DNA of 36,375 bases from Christensenella sp. UBA1685. Its GTDB lineage: Bacteria > Bacillota > Clostridia > Christensenellales > CAG-138. Location of the stretch: NCBI GenBank assembly GCA_002320595.1, contig DCKB01000051.1:1-36375 (forward strand), written 5' to 3'. Every line of letters begins with the position of its first letter. The first letter of the stretch is position 1. The notes below the pieces were generated by a model. The model did not search any database. It worked only from the letters and a program-made list of their open reading frames with translations, and was not told the DNA's origin. The translations under genes and the position numbers were made by a program. Positions 30,918 through 36,375 of the stretch are shown one piece after another.

Positions 30918-31675
30918 AGCGCATCCGCATGGTCATTCAATATGACGGAACGGCATATGTTGGCTGGCAGACGCAGCCGAACGGCCTGGCCGTACAGGAA
31001 CGCATCGAGCGCGAGCTTTTTAAGCTGACCGGCATACGCACTGCGCTGCACGCTTCCGGCCGCACGGACAGCGGGGTGCATGCGCTTGCGCAGGTGGCGC
31101 ATTTTGACACGGAATCGCGCATCCCGCCGGATAAGTTTGCCTATGCACTGAATGCGGGGCTCCCGGCGGATATCCGCATTCTCTTCAGCGGGGAGGCGGA
31201 AGGGTTCCATGCCCGGTTCGATGTTTTGAAAAAGCATTACCGTTATAACGTTCAGAACAGCGCCCACGCAAGCGCCTTTACGCGCGCGACGGCGCTGCAT
31301 GTGCATACGGCGCTTGACATGGAAGCGATGAACGCGGCTGCGCAGCTCTTTTTGGGTACGCACGATTTTTCAGCGTTCCACGCGGTGGGCACTACGGTGG
31401 AATCCGCTGTGCGGACGATCTATTGCTCCGAATGGACAAGGGAAGGCTGCCTACTGCACTACGATGTGGCGGGCAATGGTTTCCTATATAATATGGTGCG
31501 CATTCTGGTGGGGACGATGCTTGAGATTGGGCAGGGGCGCCGCGCGGCCGATTCCGTTTTGCGCGCACTTGCAAGTGGTGACCGGCGGGATGCCGGGCCT
31601 ACCGCGCCCGCGCATGGGCTGATGCTCCGCCGGGTGGAATACAGCGATTTTGATACGGAGGAGTATTTATGCTGA
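30914..31675 (+). CDS. truA: tRNA pseudouridine synthase A
   Basis: TruA has 253 residues. It isomerises uridines 38-40 in the anticodon stem-loop of tRNAs. The catalytic Asp52 lies in 'GRTDSGVHA'. Other family blocks are 'IQYDGTAYVGWQTQPNG' and 'GNGFLYNMVRILVGTMLEIG'. The ATG overlaps the preceding stop by 4 bp. In many Bacillota truA follows ecfT and is itself followed by rplM-rpsI. Here it is followed by a dehydrogenase instead. Confidence 0.95.
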   Translation: MKRIRMVIQYDGTAYVGWQTQPNGLAVQERIERELFKLTGIRTALHASGRTDSGVHALAQVAHFDTESRIPPDKFAYALNAGLPADIRILFSGEAEGFHARFDVLKKHYRYNVQNSAHASAFTRATALHVHTALDMEAMNAAAQLFLGTHDFSAFHAVGTTVESAVRTIYCSEWTREGCLLHYDVAGNGFLYNMVRILVGTMLEIGQGRRAADSVLRALASGDRRDAGPTAPAHGLMLRRVEYSDFDTEEYLC

Positions 31676-32634
31676 AGATTCTCGTAACCCCGCCCGTTAC
31701 GGCGGAGCACAAGCAGTTGCTGGAGGCCGCAGGCGGCCCGGAGGCGGAATTCATCTATAAAAATGCGGACGAGGTGGATGCAGCGCTGATGCAAGAGGTG
31801 GACATCCTGTTTGGCAATGTCGCGCCTGCGCTTGTGGCGGAAGCAAAAAAACTCCGGCTGCTTCAGCTCTTCAGTGCCGGCACGGACGGCTACATCCCCG
31901 CCCTGCCGGAAGGCTGCGCGCTCACAAACACAACCGGGGCGTTTGGCCTTGCCATCAGCGAGCACATGCTCGGCATGCTACTGATGCTGCAAAAGCGGCT
32001 CCATCAATACAGGGACAACCAGAACAAGCACGTTTGGCAGGACATGGGCAATGTGACCTCCATCGAGGGTGCAACGATTGTGGTTCTCGGCCTTGGCGAC
32101 ATCGGCGGGGAATTCGCCCGCAAGGTTAAGGCGCTTGGCGCATATACCATCGGCGTGCGCCGCACGGATGCAAACAAGCCGGAGTACATTGATGAGCTTT
32201 GCCTGACGCAGGAGCTTGACCATGTGCTTCCGCGCGCGGATGTGCTTGCCATGTCGCTTCCGGGCACGCCGGAAACAAAGCATATTCTGGATGCGCGGCG
32301 CATCGCTATGCTGAAAAACGGCGCGATCCTCCTGAACGTAGGCCGCGGCAGCGCGATTGACCTGGACGCGCTTGCAGACGCCATCGAGCGCCGCGGCATT
32401 CGCGCGGGCCTTGATGTGACCGACCCCGAACCTCTGCCTCCGGAGCACCGGCTTTGGACGCTGGAGCACGCGCTGATTACGCCGCATGTTTCCGGATATT
32501 TCCATCTGCCGGAAACGCTTAACCGCATGGTGCGCATTGCAGCGGAGAACATTTCCCGTTGCCGCGCAGGCCGGCCATACTTAAACGCCGTGAACCTTGA
32601 AACCGGCTATCGGGCGAATAAGTACGCAAAATGA
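31669..32634 (+). CDS. D-2-hydroxyacid dehydrogenase family protein
   Basis: This 321-residue NAD-dependent enzyme has the Rossmann motif GLGDIG (141-146) and the family's catalytic triad: Arg226 in 'NVGRGS', Glu254 in 'DPEPLP' and His273 in 'TPHVSG'. It would reduce a 2-ketoacid to the D-2-hydroxyacid or catalyse the reverse. The N-terminal substrate-binding part includes 'LLQLFSAGTDG'. The substrate cannot be assigned; there is no ACT domain, so serine-pathway SerA regulation is unlikely. It overlaps truA by 7 bp and is probably the operon's last gene. Confidence 0.9.
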   Translation: MLKILVTPPVTAEHKQLLEAAGGPEAEFIYKNADEVDAALMQEVDILFGNVAPALVAEAKKLRLLQLFSAGTDGYIPALPEGCALTNTTGAFGLAISEHMLGMLLMLQKRLHQYRDNQNKHVWQDMGNVTSIEGATIVVLGLGDIGGEFARKVKALGAYTIGVRRTDANKPEYIDELCLTQELDHVLPRADVLAMSLPGTPETKHILDARRIAMLKNGAILLNVGRGSAIDLDALADAIERRGIRAGLDVTDPEPLPPEHRLWTLEHALITPHVSGYFHLPETLNRMVRIAAENISRCRAGRPYLNAVNLETGYRANKYAK

Positions 32635-32993
32635 GGCGCGTCTTGCGCCAACCCTTCGCCGGCTTTGCGTGTGTTGCCCACAGTTCGCAAAGGCCGCGCA
32701 GCGTTGCCGCAGGAGCGGCCGCCTCGCGTTTCCCTGCTCACGGGGTTTCCGCCTCGCAGCATCCCGCACTGCGGGCGCTCGGCTCCGCCCCCCCCTTTCA
32801 AAAAGGGGGCTTTGGGGAAGCTGTAACAAAAAAGGCTCCTTTCTGAAAGGAGCTGTCCGCGAAGCGGACTGAGAATTGTCTTATTTCCGACAGCGCAGCT
32901 TACTTCGTCGCAGGCATGGCTCGGGATTGTCCTGTTTGCGCAAACGACGGAGCATAACCTGCTTCCCCGCTTTATGCCCTGAAAGGAGAAACC
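32635..32993. other. Gap between dehydrogenase gene and rmuC
   Basis: The gap holds no gene. Most of it is copy 1 of the interspersed repeat (32673-32933). After the repeat, short sequence leads to the rmuC ribosome site (GAAAGGAG, 32981-32988). No promoter is convincing. Confidence 0.6.
32673..32933 (+). repeat. Interspersed structured repeat, copy 1
   Basis: This roughly 260-bp element is about 90% identical by eye to the copy at 35198-35457, in the same orientation. It is full of hairpins: GGCCGC/GCGGCC (32692-32697, 32715-32720), CCCGC/GCGGG (32763-32767, 32771-32775), a C-run/G-run stem around 32790-32809, GCTCCTTT/AAAGGAGC (32835-32842, 32846-32853) and GTCCGC/GCGGAC (32855-32860, 32864-32869). 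The motif AGGAGCTGTCCGCGAAGCGG resembles short interspersed repeats common in gut Clostridia. It contains no ORF I would trust, and starts 38 bp after a stop codon. Confidence 0.8.
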
Positions 32994-34352
32994 ATGGAAC
33001 TTTATCTTTTGATCGCATGTGTGATCCTGAGCGCTGCGGCGGCCGTGCTCGCGGCGCTGTCGCTGAAACGCGCCTCGCGGGAACGGGAAGGCGAAGAAGC
33101 GCTGCGCGCGGAGCTTGCACAGCTTCGCGCCATGCAGGAAGAACGGGAGCGCGCCCTGCGCAGAGAGCTTGCGGACGCCACACAGCGCACCGTCGGCAGC
33201 ATGGGGGAAATGCTGCTGCAAAACCAGCAGCGCATGGGCGCTTCGCTGGAGCGAAACCTGGCGGCGCGGCAGGAAACCATGAACAAGGCCGTGCAGGACA
33301 TGCATAAGACGTTAGAAACGCGCTTTGGCACATTTGCAACCGAAAACGAACAAAAGCTTGAAAACATCCGCAATACGGTGGAAACCCGCCTTGGCGCAAT
33401 GCAGGCGGACAACAACAGGAAGCTGGACGAGATGCGCGGCATCGTGGATGAAAAGCTGCAAAAGACGCTGGAAGAGCGTATGACGCAATCCTTCCGGCTT
33501 GTCAACGAACGGTTGGAGCAGGTCTATAAGGGCCTTGGAGAGATGCAAACGCTTGCTGCGGGCGTGGGGGACCTTTCCCGCGTGCTTTCCAACGTAAAAA
33601 CCCGCGGCATTTTGGGCGAGATTCAGCTTGGCGCAATTTTGGAGGAGATCATGGCGCCGGAACAGTATTTGCGCAATGTGGTGACTGCAAAAAACAGCCG
33701 TAATCCCGTGGAATATGCAATCAAACTGCCGGCTGAAGACGGCGGAAGCGTGCTTTTGCCGATCGATTCCAAGTTCCCGATGGATGCGTACACCGCCCTG
33801 TGCGACGCTTACGAAAGCGGAAACCCGGAAGCTGTGCGAACTGCGCAAAACGAGCTGCGTGCGCGCGTGCGCGGCTTTGCAAAGGACATTCGCGACAAAT
33901 ATATCGCACCGCCGGAAACCACGGAATTCGCTGTGATGTTTCTGCCCACGGAAGGGCTTTACGCGGAGGTCGTCAAGCTTGGCATGATCGAAACGCTCCA
34001 GCGTGATTTCCGCGTGAACGTGGCGGGCCCAAGCACGATGGCAGCGCTTTTGAACAGCTTACAGATGGGCTTCCGCAGCGTGGCGATTCAGAAGCGCAGC
34101 GGAGAAGTATGGAAGGTGCTGGGCGCGGTGAAAACCGAATTTGAGAAGTTCAACGACGTGCTCGTGAAAACGCAGGAGAAGCTGACCCGCGCGCATGACG
34201 ACCTGGATAAACTCATCGGGGTGCGCACCCGCGGCATCCGCCGCAGCCTCCGCGAAGTCACGGCGCTGCCCCAGCAGGACGCGGCAGCGCTTCTGCCCAC
34301 CCTTGGCACGGACGACCCGCCGGAGGATTCTCCCTATGGGGAGGGGGAATAA
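32994..34352 (+). CDS. rmuC: DNA recombination protein RmuC
   Basis: RmuC has 452 residues. An N-terminal TM helix (about 3-23) is followed by a long coiled coil (about 25-180) and the RmuC domain (about 185-400). The domain shows 'NVKTRGILGEIQLGAILEEI', 'VLLPIDSKFPMDAYTALCDA' and 'FAVMFLPTEGLYAEVVKLGM', all typical. The family is a predicted nuclease-fold protein that limits inversions at short inverted repeats in E. coli. Its position beside the hairpin-rich repeats is probably coincidental but worth noting. Confidence 0.93.
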   Translation: MELYLLIACVILSAAAAVLAALSLKRASREREGEEALRAELAQLRAMQEERERALRRELADATQRTVGSMGEMLLQNQQRMGASLERNLAARQETMNKAVQDMHKTLETRFGTFATENEQKLENIRNTVETRLGAMQADNNRKLDEMRGIVDEKLQKTLEERMTQSFRLVNERLEQVYKGLGEMQTLAAGVGDLSRVLSNVKTRGILGEIQLGAILEEIMAPEQYLRNVVTAKNSRNPVEYAIKLPAEDGGSVLLPIDSKFPMDAYTALCDAYESGNPEAVRTAQNELRARVRGFAKDIRDKYIAPPETTEFAVMFLPTEGLYAEVVKLGMIETLQRDFRVNVAGPSTMAALLNSLQMGFRSVAIQKRSGEVWKVLGAVKTEFEKFNDVLVKTQEKLTRAHDDLDKLIGVRTRGIRRSLREVTALPQQDAAALLPTLGTDDPPEDSPYGEGE

Positions 34353-34357
34353 AACAA

Positions 34358-34386
34358 TTGACAACGCGCGCAGAACAATAGACAAT
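34358..34386 (+). promoter_or_regulatory. Candidate promoter of deoD
   Basis: A perfect -35 TTGACA (34358-34363) is followed after 17 bp by GACAAT (34381-34386), matching four of six -10 bases, in a short AT-rich gap between rmuC and deoD. Ribosome site AAGGAGGA follows. Confidence 0.45.
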
Positions 34387-34445
34387 TATAAATAAAAGAT
34401 AAGAAATAAGAAACCGAAACAATATACCGATAAGGAGGAACCATC

Positions 34446-35150
34446 ATGTCAATCCCAACTCCGCACATCAACGCAAAGCTTGGCGATTTCGCCGAAACCG
34501 TTCTGATGCCGGGTGATCCGCTGCGCTCGAAGTTCATCGCGGAAACCTTCCTCACGGATGCCGTGCTCGTAAACAATGTGCGCGGCGTGCAGGGCTATAC
34601 TGGGCTTTATAAAGGCAAGCGCGTATCCGTTATGGCAAGCGGCATGGGCATGCCGTCCATGGGCATCTACTCTTATGAGCTGTTTCACTTTTATGATGTA
34701 AAGAACATCATCCGAATCGGTTCTGCGGGCGCGATCAGCCCGGCGCTGCCGCTGCGCAGCATCGTTATCGGCATGAGCGCAAGCTATGTTTCATCGTTCC
34801 AGAGCCAGTTTAACCTGCCCGGAATCTATGCGCCCACAGCAAGCTATGAGCTGCTCAAAAAAGCTACGGGCGCGGCGGAGAAGCTCGGCCTCCCGGTCAC
34901 GGTGGGCAACATTCTTTCAAGCGACCTGTTTTATGGTGATGGCGATAGCTCGCTGGTGTGGCAGAAGATGGGCGTGCTGGCCGTTGAGATGGAATCCGCT
35001 GCGCTTTACATGAACGCAGCGCGTGCGGGCAAGAATGCGCTTTGCATCTGCACCATTTCGGACAGCCTTGTGACCGGCGAAGCGACCACCGCCGAAGAAC
35101 GCCAGAATTCGTTTACGCAGATGATGCAGCTTGCGCTTGAAACCGCATAA
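34446..35150 (+). CDS. deoD: Purine-nucleoside phosphorylase, DeoD type
   Basis: DeoD has 234 residues and cleaves purine (deoxy)nucleosides with phosphate to the base and (deoxy)ribose 1-phosphate, as a hexamer. Family motifs are 'LMPGDPLRSKFIAE' (phosphate site), 'MASGMGMPSMGIYSYEL', 'RIGSAGAI', 'VLAVEMESAALY' and the catalytic 'TISDSL'. It sits between rmuC and the second copy of the interspersed repeat. No deo-operon partners are nearby. Confidence 0.95.
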   Translation: MSIPTPHINAKLGDFAETVLMPGDPLRSKFIAETFLTDAVLVNNVRGVQGYTGLYKGKRVSVMASGMGMPSMGIYSYELFHFYDVKNIIRIGSAGAISPALPLRSIVIGMSASYVSSFQSQFNLPGIYAPTASYELLKKATGAAEKLGLPVTVGNILSSDLFYGDGDSSLVWQKMGVLAVEMESAALYMNAARAGKNALCICTISDSLVTGEATTAEERQNSFTQMMQLALETA

Positions 35151-35197
35151 GTAAAAAGACCATCCGCAGGCGGCAATCCCCCGTAAAGGCTGCATAC

Positions 35198-35457
35198 GTT
35201 GCCCACAGTTCGCAATGGTCGCGCAGCGTTGTCGCAGGAGTGGCCGCCTTGCGCTTCCTTGCTTACTGGGCTTCCGCCTCGCTGCATCCGCCACTGGCGG
35301 CGCTCGGCTTCGCCCCCCCCTTTCAAAAAGGGGGCTTTGGGGAAGCTGTAACCAAAAGGCTCCTTTCTGAAAGGAGCTGTCCGCGAAGCGGACTGAGGAT
35401 TGTCTTATTCCCGGCAGCGCAGCTTACTTTGCCGCAGGCATGGCCGCGGATTGCCCT
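35198..35457 (+). repeat. Interspersed structured repeat, copy 2
   Basis: This copy aligns without gaps to copy 1 over its first ~150 bases. Differences fall in pairs within stems: CCGCC/GGCGG (35288-35292, 35296-35300) replaces CCCGC/GCGGG, and GGTCGC/GTGGCC (35217-35222, 35240-35245) keeps pairing through G-U. The core hairpins are identical. It begins 47 bp after the deoD stop codon. Confidence 0.8.
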
Positions 35458-35493
35458 TCATTCCGCAATTTTTTCGGTGGCGCTCGCACGAAA

Positions 35494-35517
35494 AAGGCCG
35501 CCCTTGCGGGCGGCCTT
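35494..35517. terminator. Convergent terminator at 35.5 kb
   Basis: The inverted repeat AAGGCCGCCC (35494-35503) with GGGCGGCCTT (35508-35517) has a TTGC loop. On the minus strand a T run follows it directly, so it mainly serves the surface-protein gene. On the plus strand the following T's are interrupted. Confidence 0.8.
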
Positions 35518-35554
35518 CCTTTGTGCAGGGATTTTTCCCAACAGAGAAGGTTAA

Positions 35555-36375
35555 TTACGCACGAACCTTCTTGACGGTGACGGCGGCAGCCGCGACGAGC
35601 GCGATAGCGATCATCACGAAGCCAACGATGGAAGCGTTGTCACCGGTTTGCGGGGGTTTGACGGACGGATCGTCAGTCACGAGCTCTGCAACGTAGCCGG
35701 ACGGATAGGTCAGAGTCTTGCTGCCCTCAACAACGGTGCCGAGGTTCTTCTTTATGAGGTCACGGGAGATGTAAGCGCGGCCGCCGTACTCAAAGCCCAT
35801 GGCGCCGAGCACGCTGTCGAGAAGCGCTTTCACATCGCGATAGGTGTCACCAGTAATCAGGTTGCCGCCGTTTACAGGAGCAAAGTTCATCTCGCCGTAA
35901 GCGTCAACGATCGTGTAGGTAGCGCCATTGAGCATAACCTGACCCATCTGAACTTGGCTATCAGAGTTAACGAAGAAGCGGACGAAGTTATTTCCCCAGG
36001 TGGTGCCCTTCACTACCGCAAACTCATTAGCAACACCATTGAAGATGGTGTATTCCTTGCCATCTTTGCCGAAGAAGGAGAACGTATCGCCGCTCCACTT
36101 GTTGTAAACGCCGAGGGTCGCGGTGATCTTCGCATCCTTGTCGGACTTGACAACATTGCCCCAAATCTCGAAGCAGATGGTCTTGCCCAGCTCGCCCGCG
36201 GTGATTGCATACTTACCGGAATCATCCCGATGGGAGGAGCCATTCGGGTAACGGACATAAATCTCAACACCCGTGAGGTTGGGGGTCGTGATTGTGAGCA
36301 GGCCCTGACCAGCGTTGATGCGATCCTTAATGTCTGCGCTGAGATCCTCTGCCTTGGGGATTTCAACTTCGGCAT
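35555..36375 (-). CDS. Sortase-type surface protein, C-terminal part (5' end outside window)
   Basis: The minus-strand frame is open from the window edge to the stop at 35555, giving 272 visible residues. A GTG (Val) at 36013 could be mistaken for a start, but the sequence upstream (AEVEIPKAEDLSADIKDRIN, then 'LTGVEIYVRYPNGSSHRDDS' and 'CFEIWGNVVKSDKDAKI') is clearly coding, so the gene continues. The C-terminus has the layout of a wall-sorting signal: a PPQTGD motif, a hydrophobic helix and a basic end (VKKVRA). PPQTG differs from LPxTG in its first residue. The rest is beta-rich and unrecognised. Confidence 0.8.
   Translation of the reverse strand, partial: AEVEIPKAEDLSADIKDRINAGQGLLTITTPNLTGVEIYVRYPNGSSHRDDSGKYAITAGELGKTICFEIWGNVVKSDKDAKITATLGVYNKWSGDTFSFFGKDGKEYTIFNGVANEFAVVKGTTWGNNFVRFFVNSDSQVQMGQVMLNGATYTIVDAYGEMNFAPVNGGNLITGDTYRDVKALLDSVLGAMGFEYGGRAYISRDLIKKNLGTVVEGSKTLTYPSGYVAELVTDDPSVKPPQTGDNASIVGFVMIAIALVAAAAVTVKKVRA

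Larger units (their letters stand above)
35151..35554. other. Gap between deoD and the surface protein gene
   Basis: No gene is seen in this 404-bp gap. It holds interspersed repeat copy 2 (35198-35457) and the convergent terminator (35494-35517). The remaining bases show nothing else. Confidence 0.6.

Noticed and set aside
32790..32870. CRISPR-like array in the repeat regions
   Set aside because: There are only two long, hairpin-rich copies 2.5 kb apart, with genes between them and no short regularly spaced units or cas genes.
32640..32870. Coding frames within the interspersed repeat
   Set aside because: Short frames exist on both strands but are Arg/Ala/Gly-rich, differ between copies and lie over stems.
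32878..32893. TGTCTTATTTCCGACA inside repeat copy 1 as a further Crp/Fnr site
   Set aside because: Only TGTC/GACA match the symmetry, repeat copy 2 has lost it (ending GGCA), and no promoter is nearby.
36013..36375. Minus-strand open frame starting at the window end (MPKLKSPRQ...)
   Set aside because: It is in a different frame from the surface protein that covers the same bases. The surface-protein frame has a sensible composition and continues into the sortase signal.

Overview
The window looks like a chromosomal segment of a moderately GC-rich Bacillota, most likely a Clostridia-type gut anaerobe. The support is the S10-spc-alpha ribosomal gene order, zinc-ribbon (C+) versions of S14, S4, L36 and adenylate kinase, an energy-coupling-factor ecfA1-ecfA2-ecfT-truA block, PadR and Crp/Fnr regulators, strong AGGAGG ribosome sites, frequent GTG/TTG starts, and a sortase-type surface protein. 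Genus and species cannot be read from the sequence.

Left part (1-6000). The window opens inside the 3' end of an IS481-like transposase (1-194). A minus-strand operon follows (2218 to 260): a PadR regulator, a protein with a short N-terminal permease-prefix-like domain, and a one-TM protein. It is driven by a consensus promoter embedded in an ATGT/ACAT-type operator. Divergently, a Crp/Fnr-type regulator is translationally coupled to an ABC importer (lipoprotein, permease, short ATPase). Two similar 16-bp palindromes flank its promoter, and a strong hairpin terminator lies between the lipoprotein and permease genes. A small unrecognised ORF and an 80-residue protein end this part.

Centre (6000-22240). 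The uninterrupted S10-spc cluster (rpsJ to rpmJ) includes secY, adk, map, a KOW-domain protein and infA. It is followed, after a 378-bp gap with its own promoter and a highly structured leader, by the alpha operon (rpsM, rpsK, rpsD, rpoA, rplQ), which ends at a strong terminator. The S10 operon also has a roughly 200-nt structured leader.

Right part (22240-36375). In many Bacillota rplQ is followed directly by ecfA1. Here five other genes intervene: glutaminase glsA, a DUF1343/NamZ-type muramidase, a small zinc-ribbon membrane protein, a Tim44-like zinc-ribbon protein, and a C39-like surface peptidase. Then come ecfA1-ecfA2-ecfT, a small membrane protein, truA, a D-2-hydroxyacid dehydrogenase, rmuC and deoD. 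rmuC and deoD lie between two directly oriented copies of a roughly 260-bp structured interspersed repeat. The window ends inside a minus-strand, sortase-type surface protein whose reading frame runs off the edge.

Most of the window is conserved housekeeping sequence. I did not find a convincing new multi-gene system. The most distinctive signals are the repeat pair with apparent compensatory base changes, the paired palindromes at the Crp/Fnr-ABC promoter, the two ribosomal-operon leaders, the enlarged L17, and the five-gene block between rplQ and ecfA1. All motif, hairpin and promoter calls were made by eye.
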